From positions 62,001 to 126,000 of the forward strand of contig NZ_JACIJD010000011.1 in the NCBI RefSeq assembly GCF_014199205.1: a stretch of 64,000 nucleotides of DNA, read 5' to 3'. The notes below the pieces were generated by a model. That model ran no database searches, was not told the DNA's origin, and saw nothing but the letters and a program-made list of their open reading frames with translations. Source of the stretch: Muricoccus pecuniae (lineage in GTDB: Bacteria > Pseudomonadota > Alphaproteobacteria > Acetobacterales > Acetobacteraceae). A program made the translations under genes and the position numbers. Below, piece by piece: positions 33,345-40,739 of the stretch (position 1 is its first letter; each line of letters begins with the position of its first letter).

Positions 33345-33550
33345 GAGAGGGCTCCGTGCGGCTGTTCCGGCCGCCTGCCCCACTGCCTCCGGGGGAACGC
33401 GACGACATGCCTGGTCGGAAGCGTAAAGGGATAAAATTTGAGAAACGGTAAAATTTTCTGGAGCAAGCGCTTGCCATTCCGTGACCGGTCCGAATAGAAG
33501 GCGCCGCCCCCGCCCCCCAACACCCTCGTCCGCTTCGAGAAGGATTGAAG
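33345..33550. promoter_or_regulatory. AT-rich divergent region with likely promoters
   Basis: 206 bases between the leading minus-strand gene and a plus-strand miniprotein gene. Positions about 33420-33465 are sharply AT-rich (AAAGGGATAAAATTTGAGAA, then GGTAAAATTTT) inside an otherwise GC-rich window. This marks a good candidate for a promoter or a regulator site. A short inverted repeat AAGCGCTT is present around 33454. Exact -35/-10 assignment was not possible by eye. Confidence 0.45.
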
Positions 33551-33688
33551 ATGTCGAACGACGCCATCAGGCACCTTTCCAGTGATCACGACGACACGTC
33601 AGAGAACTCCGACTGGCTGTTTCTTGGCCGTGCCCTGCTCCTGCTCCTCGGCAGCACGGCCCTGCTCGCCTTCCTGCTCTCGCGCTGA
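33551..33688 (+). CDS. Single-pass membrane miniprotein, 45 residues
   Basis: A short frame with an AAGGA ribosome site seven bases before the ATG. The first 24 residues are polar and acidic (MSNDAIRHLSSDHDDTSENS). They are followed by one hydrophobic helix (WLFLGRALLLLLGSTALLAF) and end at LLSR. The layout is that of a tail-anchored or single-pass membrane miniprotein. Such proteins often modulate a membrane complex or respond to stress. No family is recognised. It faces the chemosensory/ankyrin transcript across the AT-rich region and is followed within four bases by a hairpin. Confidence 0.6.
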   Translation: MSNDAIRHLSSDHDDTSENSDWLFLGRALLLLLGSTALLAFLLSR

Positions 33689-33691
33689 ACC

Positions 33692-33744
33692 TCGTCGCTT
33701 GCACAACCTGCCCGAAAACATGCCCTGACCGGGTTGAGCGACGA
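33692..33744 (+). repeat. Long imperfect hairpin after the miniprotein gene
   Basis: TCGTCGCT (33692-33699) pairs with AGCGACGA (33737-33744), and inside it CAACC (33704-33708) pairs with GGTTG (33732-33736), with a four-base bulge on the left. The 23-base terminal loop has no T run after it. It could protect the 3' end of the mRNA, act as a factor-dependent terminator, or be part of a small structured RNA. Confidence 0.4.
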
Positions 33745-33798
33745 AGCGCCGCCAGGAAGGCGGTGCGTCCTCCCCGCGCCTGAAAAGCCTTCGAAGAA

Positions 33799-34158
33799 CT
33801 AGCTGCAACCCTCGCCGCGATAGGTGTAGCTCACTACACGCCCCTCCCGCAGGCCGAAGGTCACGTCGCACTGAACGGGGGCATAGGCCGTGGTGGAGAA
33901 GCCGCCATAAAGGCCCCGCCGGTAGCCCCAGGGACCGCCGACGAAGCCGCCAGGCACCGCCACCGTTCGCTGCTCCTCATAGGACAGGAAGCGCTGCCCG
34001 CCCGTGTCGTAGCTCCGCGACGGTGCGCCGAGGGTGGAGACGAGCTCCAGCTCCGATCGTCCGACGAAGGCCGAGAGACGCTCGTCGATCGAGGGGCCGA
34101 TCGCGCAGGCCGAGAGGGCGAGGAGGGGGAGCAGGAGGGCGTGGCGCATCCTCTTCAT
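33799..34158 (-). CDS. Small lipoprotein, BamE/SmpA-like fold suspected
   Basis: 119 residues with a lipoprotein signal peptide (MRHALLLPLLALSACAIG, lipobox LSAC). The rest has ERLSAFVGRSELELVSTLGA, then GGQRFLSYEEQRTVAVPGG, and near the C-terminus CDVTFGLREGRVVSYTYRGE and a final Cys. The helix with a G-x-P turn, then strands ending in an F-x-x-G-x-V strand, recalls BamE/SmpA-type outer-membrane lipoproteins. A disulfide between the two late Cys residues is possible. The call beyond lipoprotein is a guess. An alternative ATG lies at 34149. Confidence 0.75.
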   Translation of the reverse strand: MKRMRHALLLPLLALSACAIGPSIDERLSAFVGRSELELVSTLGAPSRSYDTGGQRFLSYEEQRTVAVPGGFVGGPWGYRRGLYGGFSTTAYAPVQCDVTFGLREGRVVSYTYRGEGCS

Positions 34159-34192
34159 TTAGGAGGCGCCGGCAGCGGCGGAAGATATCCCT

Positions 34193-34888
34193 CTATGTTT
34201 CCGCCCAGCGGCGCAGCAGGGCGGCGCGCGACTTGGTGAGAAGGTCGAAGGCGCGCGACTTGCCCTCCCGCGCGAAGAGGTCGCGCCGGGCGGAATCGAG
34301 GTCGAAGAGGATCTCCCGCGCCGCGGGGTCGCGCACGAGGCTCTGCGCCCAGGTCACCGCGACCAGCCGCTCCCCCCTCGTCACGGGCGCCACGCGGTGC
34401 AACGTGCCGGCGGGGTAGGCCACTGCCTCTCCGGCACCGAGGCGCACGGCCATTTCCCCCGCCGTCGTCTCGATCACCAGCTCGCCGCCGTCGTAATCCG
34501 CGGGGTCGGAGAGGAAGAGGGTGACGGCCACGTCCCCCCGCAGCGGCGCCTCCCCGCGTGGGTCGGAGGGCGCACCGCCGCCCATCAGCGCGTCGTCCAC
34601 ATGCGCGCCATAGGTCTGTCCCGGGACGTAGCGGGCGAAGAGGAAGGGGCGCATCCGGCGGGGCAGGGCGGCGGCGCGGAACACCTCGCTCGCCTCCAGC
34701 GCGGCGGCGGCCATCTCCCCCGCCGCCTGCGCCAGGGGGTCGAGTGGGTCGGCCTGCTCGTTGCTCTTTACCCCGCGCGCGTGCCAGCCGGCCGTGGCGG
34801 CGCCGTCGCGGAAGACGGCGCGTGAGAGGAGGCCGCGCAGCTTGCCGAGGGCCTCGGGGGAAAGCACATTAGGGATGCAAACGATCAT
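34193..34888 (-). CDS. piuC: PKHD-type Fe(II)/2-oxoglutarate hydroxylase (PiuC/YbiX)
   Basis: 231 residues, close to the family length. The iron ligands are His96 and Asp98 (TYGAHVDDALMGG) and His164 (AGTLHRVAPVT), and Arg174 should bind 2-oxoglutarate. The conserved N-terminal helix (EALGKLRGLLSRAVFRDG) and GDVAVTLFLSDPADYDGGEL are present. PiuC/YbiX proteins are linked to siderophore receptors and iron starvation in other bacteria. No TonB receptor is adjacent here. It is divergent, 28 bases apart, from the gene for an exported HxxE protein, so one shared regulator for both directions is plausible. Confidence 0.93.
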   Translation of the reverse strand: MIVCIPNVLSPEALGKLRGLLSRAVFRDGAATAGWHARGVKSNEQADPLDPLAQAAGEMAAAALEASEVFRAAALPRRMRPFLFARYVPGQTYGAHVDDALMGGGAPSDPRGEAPLRGDVAVTLFLSDPADYDGGELVIETTAGEMAVRLGAGEAVAYPAGTLHRVAPVTRGERLVAVTWAQSLVRDPAAREILFDLDSARRDLFAREGKSRAFDLLTKSRAALLRRWAET

Positions 34889-34917
34889 CGCTCGCAGCTT
34901 GCCAGGAGAGAATACCG

Positions 34918-35940
34918 ATGGGGAGTGGTCCGGTACGCTTCGGCCCCTTGCGGCTCTGGGTCGGGGTCGGGGCCTTCGCCCTGGCCGGCGGCGCGGTGCC
35001 GCCCGCGGGCGCCCAGGCCCCGGCCACCGAGGAGGCGCGGCCCGCGCCCCCCGCCATCCCGGCCGAGGCCGTACCGGCCCCCGAGCCGCCGCCGGCCGAC
35101 CTGCCCGTCCTATTCCAGGGCACGCCGGGCGAGACCCCCGCTGCCCCCGCCGCCCCCGCCGCCGCGCCGCCCGCCCCCGCGGCGGCCCCCTCCCATGCCG
35201 GGCACGGCGCGGCGACCGGTTCCCTCTCGGCCCAGGGCGGCGAGGGCGGTGAAGGGGGAGAGGGCGGTGAGGGCGGCATCGCCTTCGGCGCCTCGCCCGA
35301 GGTCGCCTATGCCGGGCGGCTGATGCTCGTGCGCGGGCATCTCGCGGTGGGGATGGAGCTGGCGCGGGCCGGCGCCTGGGACGAGGCGGTGTTCCACTTC
35401 CTCCACCCCCGGGAGGAGATCTACGACGAGCTGCGCGAGGACCTGCGCCGCCGCCGTGCCCCGGGCTTCGCCGCCGCCCTCGATTCACTGGCCGCCCGGG
35501 TGCGGGCGAAGCGCGGCGGGCCGGGCCTCGAATCCGCCTACCGCGAGGTGCTGGCGGCGGTGGACCGCGCCTGGGCCGCGGGCCTTCCCGCGCGGGTGCG
35601 GAACGCGCCAGGCTTCAATGCCGAGGTCGCGGCCCGCACCATGCGCGCGGCGGCCGCCGAGTACGAGGCGGCAATCGAGGACGGGCGCCTCGCCAATGTC
35701 GTGGAGTACCAGGACGGCCGAGGCTTCCTGCTGGAGGCCGAGGCGCTGCTGAACCGCAACGCCGCCGCGCTGCGCGCCGCACCCGGCGGGGCCGCGGCCT
35801 GGCGCGAGGTGCAGGCCTCGCTCGCCGCGCTGCGCCCGGTCTGGCCCTCGGCGCGCCCGCCGGCCGCGCCGGTGATGGACGCCACCGCCCTCATCGCGGC
35901 GGTCGGCCGCTTCGAGCGAGCGGCGCTCGCCTGGCGATGA
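34918..35940 (+). CDS. Exported protein with imelysin/EfeO M75-like helical domain (tentative)
   Basis: 340 residues. A signal-peptide-like N-terminus (WVGVGAFALAGGAVPPAGAQ) is followed by a Pro/Ala-rich segment (about 38-100) with a His-containing SHAGHG, then a GGEGGEGGEGGEGG run (107-120). The remaining 215 residues are helical. They contain H163-P-R-E166 (an HxxE motif), with His141 and His160 nearby, and EYEAAIEDGRLANVVEYQDG at 249-268. HxxE plus a E-Y-Q-D-x-R-G-F block recalls the M75/imelysin domain of EfeO-type periplasmic iron proteins. That resemblance is weak and from memory. The stop overlaps the start of the peroxidase gene (ATGA), so the two products probably work together. Confidence 0.6.
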   Translation: MGSGPVRFGPLRLWVGVGAFALAGGAVPPAGAQAPATEEARPAPPAIPAEAVPAPEPPPADLPVLFQGTPGETPAAPAAPAAAPPAPAAAPSHAGHGAATGSLSAQGGEGGEGGEGGEGGIAFGASPEVAYAGRLMLVRGHLAVGMELARAGAWDEAVFHFLHPREEIYDELREDLRRRRAPGFAAALDSLAARVRAKRGGPGLESAYREVLAAVDRAWAAGLPARVRNAPGFNAEVAARTMRAAAAEYEAAIEDGRLANVVEYQDGRGFLLEAEALLNRNAAALRAAPGGAAAWREVQASLAALRPVWPSARPPAAPVMDATALIAAVGRFERAALAWR

Positions 35941-37316
35941 GGCGCGCCGCGGCGTGGCTGGCGGACGGGCTGCTGGCGGGGGCGGCGCTGCTGCTCCTCT
36001 CGGCGAGCCTGCTCGCCCTGGCGGGGCCGGCGGGATCGGCTGATCCCGGCTCGCCCGCCGAGAGTGCCGCGCTGCGCGCCGCCTATCGCCGCCCCGCGGG
36101 CCTGCCCGAAGGCCCCGCCGACAACCCCTTCACCGCGGAGAAGGCGCAGCTCGGCCGGCGGCTCTTCTTCGATCCCTCCCTCTCGGCCTCCGGCACCATG
36201 TCCTGCGCGAGCTGCCACCAGCCGGCGCGGGGCTTCACGGACGGGCTCTCCCTCGCGCGCGGGAATGACGGCGGGGAGCTGCGCCGGAAGTCGCCGACGC
36301 TTTGGAACCTCGCCTGGGCGCCCTTCCTCTTCTGGGACGGGCGCGCGGAGGGGCTGGAGGCGCAGGCCGAGGCCCCGATCGAGGCGCATGAGGAGATGGG
36401 CCAGCCCCTCGGCGCGCTGGTGGAGCGCATGGGCGCCGACCCCGCCTGGCGCGCCGCCTTCGCCACCGCCTTCCCCGGGCAGGCGCGGCCGGTGACGCGG
36501 GAGAACCTCGTCCGCGCCATCGCGAGCTGGGAGCGCACGCTCGTCTCCCCCCGCACGCGCTTCGACGCCTGGGTGGAGGGCGAGGAGGCCGCGCTGACAG
36601 CGGCGGAACGGCGCGGGCTCTCGGTCTTCCACGGCCCCGCCGGCTGCGCGAACTGCCACGAGGGCTGGGCCTTCACCGACCATGCCTTCTACGACATCGG
36701 CCTGCCCGGAGGACGCGTGCCCGATCTCGGCCGCGGCCCCGTGCTCGGGCTGGAGCGCGCCGACCGCGCCTTCAAGACGCCCACGCTGCGCGAGGCGATC
36801 CGCCGCGCGCCCTACATGCATGACGGCTCCCTGCCGACGCTGGACGCCGTGCTGGACCACTACGAGGGGGGCGTGGTGGACCGCCCGACCCTGCCGCCAG
36901 AGCTGCCGCGCCGCCTCTCGCTGAGCGCGGGGCAGCGCGCCGACCTCATCGCCTTCCTCGGCACGCTGACCAGCCCGCCCGACGCGCCCCTGCCGGAGAT
37001 GGCGACGCCACCCGCCGCGGCGCCGGCCGCCGTCGCCTCCATCCCGCCCGTGGCGCGGGCGCGCGTCTCCCAGCGCGGGCGGCAGTTCGCGCCGCTGCGC
37101 GCGGCGCTGACGCCGGGCGGCGTGCTGGAGATCGTCAATGACGACACCACCGCCCACAACATCCGCATCGACGCGCCGGAGCTGACGCTGAACAGCGGCA
37201 TCCAGGACCCCGGGCAGACCGTGCGCTGGCGCATGGAGAAGCCCGGCCGCTACACCGCCTTCTGCGGCATCCACCCGAAGATGCGGCTGGAGATCGAGGT
37301 GGCGGCGGCGCGCTGA
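35937..37316 (+). CDS. Diheme cytochrome c peroxidase (MauG/CCP family) fused to an amicyanin-type cupredoxin
   Basis: 459 residues with an N-terminal membrane or signal helix (about 12-30). Two heme c sites are visible: CASCH (90-94) and CANCH (237-241). The family blocks LGRRLFFDPSLS, KSPTLWNLAW, FKTPTLREAI and YMHDGSLPTL occur between and after them. After a Pro/Ala-rich linker (about 350-375) comes a cupredoxin domain. Its copper ligands appear as His407 (TTAHNIRI), Cys443, His446 and Met449, with the C-x2-H-x2-M spacing of amicyanin. Peroxidase and its copper electron donor or acceptor would thus be one protein. The ATGA overlap couples it to the preceding HxxE protein. Confidence 0.92.
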   Translation: MRRAAAWLADGLLAGAALLLLSASLLALAGPAGSADPGSPAESAALRAAYRRPAGLPEGPADNPFTAEKAQLGRRLFFDPSLSASGTMSCASCHQPARGFTDGLSLARGNDGGELRRKSPTLWNLAWAPFLFWDGRAEGLEAQAEAPIEAHEEMGQPLGALVERMGADPAWRAAFATAFPGQARPVTRENLVRAIASWERTLVSPRTRFDAWVEGEEAALTAAERRGLSVFHGPAGCANCHEGWAFTDHAFYDIGLPGGRVPDLGRGPVLGLERADRAFKTPTLREAIRRAPYMHDGSLPTLDAVLDHYEGGVVDRPTLPPELPRRLSLSAGQRADLIAFLGTLTSPPDAPLPEMATPPAAAPAAVASIPPVARARVSQRGRQFAPLRAALTPGGVLEIVNDDTTAHNIRIDAPELTLNSGIQDPGQTVRWRMEKPGRYTAFCGIHPKMRLEIEVAAAR

Positions 37317-37377
37317 CTGGCGCCCGCGCGCCGCGCACGCCACCATCCCCGGCGCACATCGAAAAGGACGCGCCGCC

Positions 37378-38661
37378 TTGCCCGACACCGGCATTCTCGA
37401 CCGCCTGCGCGCCGCCGTGGACGCGAACTTCGAGGCGGAGACCGCCTTCCTCGCCGATCTCGTCCGCTTCCCCAGCCTGCGCGGGCGGGAGGCGCCGCTG
37501 CAGGACTGGTTCGCGCGGGCGATGGCGGCGCGCGGCTACCAGGTGGATCGCTTCACCCTCGCCGAGGTTCCGCTGGAAGCGCATGAGAAGGCCGCGCCGA
37601 TGGTGGGGGTGGACCCCGCCGGCTCCGTGCAGGTGGTGGCGACGAGGCGCGCGCGCGGCGCGGGCGGGCGCAGCCTCATCATCCAGGGCCATATCGACGT
37701 GGTGCCGGAGGGCCCGGCCGAGATGTGGACCCACCCGCCCTATGCCGGGGTGGTGCGCGACGGCTGGCTCTACGGCCGCGGCGCGAACGACATGAAGGCG
37801 GGGGTCGCCGCCATGGTCTTCGCCATGGACGCGCTGCGCGACGCCGGGCTCACCCCCGCCGGCGACATCCATCTGCAGACCGTGACGGAGGAGGAGAGCA
37901 CGGGCAACGGCGCCCTCTCCACCCTGCTGCGCGGCTACCGCGCCGATGCCTGCCTCATCCCCGAGCCGACGGGCGGCACCATCACCCGCGCGCATACGGG
38001 CACGCTGTGGTTCCGCCTGCGCGTGCGCGGCGTGCCCGTGCATGTCGCCGTGGCGGATACGGGGACGAACGCCATCCTCTCCGTCATGCATCTCATCCGC
38101 GCGCTGCAGGAGCACACGGCCGCGCTGAACGAGCGAGCGAAGGAGGACCCGAGCTTCTCGGCCGTGCGGAACCCCATCAAGTTCAACCCCGGCATCATCC
38201 GCGGCGGCGACTGGGCCTCCTCCACCCCCGCCTGGTGCGAGGTGGACTGCCGCATCGGCCTGACGCCCTCGATGGAGGTGGCCGAGGTGATGCGCGGCGT
38301 GGAGCGCGCGGTGGAGGCTGCGCGCGCGGGCGACGCCTTCCTCGCGAACAACCCGCCCAAGATCACCTGGCACGGCTTCCAGGCCGATGGCTACGTGCTG
38401 GAGCCCGGCAGCGAGGCCGAGCGCGTGCTGGCCGGCGCGCACCGCGCCGCCTTCGGCGCGGAGATGGAGGAGCGGCTCTCCACCGCCGTGAACGACACCC
38501 GCTACTACGGCCGGTACTACGCCATGCCCGCCCTCTGCTACGGCCCCGGCGGCGAGGGGAACCACGGCTTCGACGAGCGCACGAACCTGGAGCTGCTGAG
38601 GAAGACGACGCTCTCCATGGCCGCCTTCATCGCCGACTGGTGCGGGGTGGAAGGGGCCTAG
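37378..38661 (+). CDS. M20-family deacylase (ArgE/DapE type)
   Basis: 427 residues from a TTG with AAAGGA about ten bases upstream; the first 30 residues match the family N-terminus, so this start is sensible. The metal site is visible as IIQGHIDVVPEG, GRGANDMKAGVAAM, TEEESTGNGAL and CLIPEPTGG, with the last His in GGEGNHGFDER. Dimerization-domain residues (HVAVADTGTNAIL) lie in the middle. It should hydrolyse an N-acyl amino acid or related amide with two zinc or cobalt ions; the substrate is not evident. Its stop shares the four bases CTAG with the stop of the convergent gene. Confidence 0.93.
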   Translation: MPDTGILDRLRAAVDANFEAETAFLADLVRFPSLRGREAPLQDWFARAMAARGYQVDRFTLAEVPLEAHEKAAPMVGVDPAGSVQVVATRRARGAGGRSLIIQGHIDVVPEGPAEMWTHPPYAGVVRDGWLYGRGANDMKAGVAAMVFAMDALRDAGLTPAGDIHLQTVTEEESTGNGALSTLLRGYRADACLIPEPTGGTITRAHTGTLWFRLRVRGVPVHVAVADTGTNAILSVMHLIRALQEHTAALNERAKEDPSFSAVRNPIKFNPGIIRGGDWASSTPAWCEVDCRIGLTPSMEVAEVMRGVERAVEAARAGDAFLANNPPKITWHGFQADGYVLEPGSEAERVLAGAHRAAFGAEMEERLSTAVNDTRYYGRYYAMPALCYGPGGEGNHGFDERTNLELLRKTTLSMAAFIADWCGVEGA

Positions 38662-40739
38662 CGCCCCTCCCGCCGCCAGGCGACCAGCGCGACGCCGAGC
38701 ACCAGCAGCAGCGCCAGCGCGGGCGGCAGCAGCGGCAGGGCGGAGATGCCGGTGACGGTGTGGTCCTCTCGCCGCACGAGCCCGATCCAGCCCGGTCCCG
38801 CCGCATCGCGCCCGGTGGAGACGCGGCGAATGTCGGGCAGGCCGCTGCCGTCCCCGATCCAGCGCGCGGCCCCGCCGGAGGATTGCACCACGGGCTGCAC
38901 GCGCCCGGGATCGGCGCGGAGATCGGCGATCTCCGGCGGGTTGGCGGCCTCGGCAGCGGCGAAGGCGGTGCGGGTGCCGTCAGTCGCGGACCACACGCCG
39001 GCGCGCGGCGCGGGCAGCTCCACCACGGCGCGCCCGCCCTCCCGCCGCTCGGGCGCGTGGCGGGAGCGCGTGCCATCGGGCGCGGTGACGGTGATCTCGG
39101 GCGGCGGGGCGTCGGCGACGCTGCGGCGGGTGACGGTGAGGCGGCCTTGCGCGATGGCGGCAGTGAGGTCCTCCTCCTCCAGCTCCGGCTCGCGCATCAG
39201 CCAGTGGGCGATGCGGCGCAGCAGTTCCGCCTGCGGCCCACCGCCATCATGCCCGCGCGACCAGAGCCAGATCTGGTCCGAGAGCAGCAGCGCCACGCGG
39301 CCCTCGCCCACGCGGTCCAGCAGGAGCAGGGGATTACCCTCCGCCCCGTTCATGATGTTGACGCCGCCGCGCGGCTCGGCGCGCAGCATGCGGTACCAGC
39401 GGCCCCAGCTTGCCTGGGCGACGGCATTCGCATTGGCGCCCGTCAGCCCCTCCGTCACGGGGTGGCGCAGCCCGGTCTCGCTCACCTGCGCGCGGAAGGG
39501 GGCTTCCAGCAGCGCCTGGCTGCCGGGCAGCGGCCGCGCGGGCAGCACGGCGCCGAGCGGCGTGTTGGCGAGCGAGGCCGCGCCGGTGAATTCCGGCCCC
39601 ACCGACATCAGCAGCGCGCCGCCCTGCCGCACGTGGTCCGCAATATTGCGGAGATACTGCGGCGGCAGGATGCCGCGGTTGGAGAAGCGGTCGAAGACGA
39701 TGAGGTCGAAGTCGCGCAGCTTCTGCTGGAACAGCTCGCGCACGGGAAAGGCGATAAGCGCCAGCTCGTTCAGCGGCGTCAGGTCGTCCTTCTCCGGCGG
39801 GCGGAGGATGGTGAAGTGGACGAGGTCCACATTCGGGTCCGCCTTCAGCAGGCGCCGCCAGGTGCGCTCCCCCGCATGGGGCTCGCCGCTCACCAGCAGG
39901 ACGCGCAGGCGGTCGCGCACGCCGTTCACCGTGACGATGGCGCTGTTGTTCAGCGTGCTCACCTCGCCCGGGCGCTCGTCGGCGGTGATCTCGATCACGC
40001 TCGGCCCGCCGCGCTCGATGGGCAGCGCGATGCGGTGCTCGCGTCCCGGCGGCACGCTCTCCGTGCGCGGCGCGCCGCCGTCCCGCCGGATGGTGAGGCG
40101 CACGGGCGCGCCGCCGGCGGGGGCGCCGAGATCCTCCACCATCACGCGCAGCTCCACGCCGCGCCCGACGATGCCGAAGCCCGGCGCCTCGATCACGCGC
40201 AGCCGCCGGTCCACCTCCCCCGCGCGGCCGGGCAGCAGGAAGTGTAGCGGCGCCTCAATGCCGAGGCCGGGCGGCACGTCGTGCACCTGCCCGTCGCTGA
40301 GGGCGATAATCCCCGCGAGCCGCGCGCGGGGAATGTCGGCCAGCCCGCGCTCGATCGCGGCGAAGAGGCGCGTGCCCTGGTTGCCCCCTTCCTCCGCGGT
40401 GACGGTGCGGAGCTCGAGGTCGGGCAGCCGCCCCGCCCTGCTCTCAATGGCCGCGCGCGCGGCGGTGATGGCGGCCTCGCGCCCCGCGACACCTGTGGAG
40501 GCGCTGTTGTCCACCGCGAGCAGCGCGATGTCGGGCCGCGTCTCGCGCGTCTGCTGCACCAGCCGCGGGTTGGCGATGGCGCCGAGGATCAGCAGGAAGG
40601 CCAGCGCCCGCCACCAGGCCCCGCGCGCCCGCCGCAGGAGCGCGGGCAAGAGCGCGAGGGCGGCCAGGGCCGCCAGCACGACCAGCAGCCAGGCGGGCAG
40701 GACGGGGGCGAAGTCGATGGAGGAGAGGGACTGGACCAT
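38658..40739 (-). CDS. Membrane protein with VWA-like and glutamine amidotransferase-like domains, MoxR operon
   Basis: 693 residues. Two N-terminal membrane helices (about 15-60) precede a VWA-like region with D77-N-S-A-S (DxSxS metal motif) and IIALSDGQVHDV. A CARF/fibronectin-like middle section follows with STLNNSAIVTV. A domain like class I glutamine amidotransferases is next (LRVLLVSGEPHAGERTWRRL, DLIVFDRFSNRGILPPQYL). A final membrane helix is near the C-terminus (ALPLLPPALALLLVLGVALV). The layout is typical of large proteins at the end of MoxR-DUF58-BatA operons. Function is unknown, probably in envelope complex maturation. Its ATG directly follows the TAG of the preceding gene. Confidence 0.83.
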   Translation of the reverse strand: MVQSLSSIDFAPVLPAWLLVVLAALAALALLPALLRRARGAWWRALAFLLILGAIANPRLVQQTRETRPDIALLAVDNSASTGVAGREAAITAARAAIESRAGRLPDLELRTVTAEEGGNQGTRLFAAIERGLADIPRARLAGIIALSDGQVHDVPPGLGIEAPLHFLLPGRAGEVDRRLRVIEAPGFGIVGRGVELRVMVEDLGAPAGGAPVRLTIRRDGGAPRTESVPPGREHRIALPIERGGPSVIEITADERPGEVSTLNNSAIVTVNGVRDRLRVLLVSGEPHAGERTWRRLLKADPNVDLVHFTILRPPEKDDLTPLNELALIAFPVRELFQQKLRDFDLIVFDRFSNRGILPPQYLRNIADHVRQGGALLMSVGPEFTGAASLANTPLGAVLPARPLPGSQALLEAPFRAQVSETGLRHPVTEGLTGANANAVAQASWGRWYRMLRAEPRGGVNIMNGAEGNPLLLLDRVGEGRVALLLSDQIWLWSRGHDGGGPQAELLRRIAHWLMREPELEEEDLTAAIAQGRLTVTRRSVADAPPPEITVTAPDGTRSRHAPERREGGRAVVELPAPRAGVWSATDGTRTAFAAAEAANPPEIADLRADPGRVQPVVQSSGGAARWIGDGSGLPDIRRVSTGRDAAGPGWIGLVRREDHTVTGISALPLLPPALALLLVLGVALVAWRREGR

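Noticed and set aside
33236-33589. Minus-strand frame over the AT-rich region near 33.4 kb
   Set aside because: No ribosome site, no domain and mixed low-complexity composition. It runs over the AT-rich block that is better read as a promoter region.
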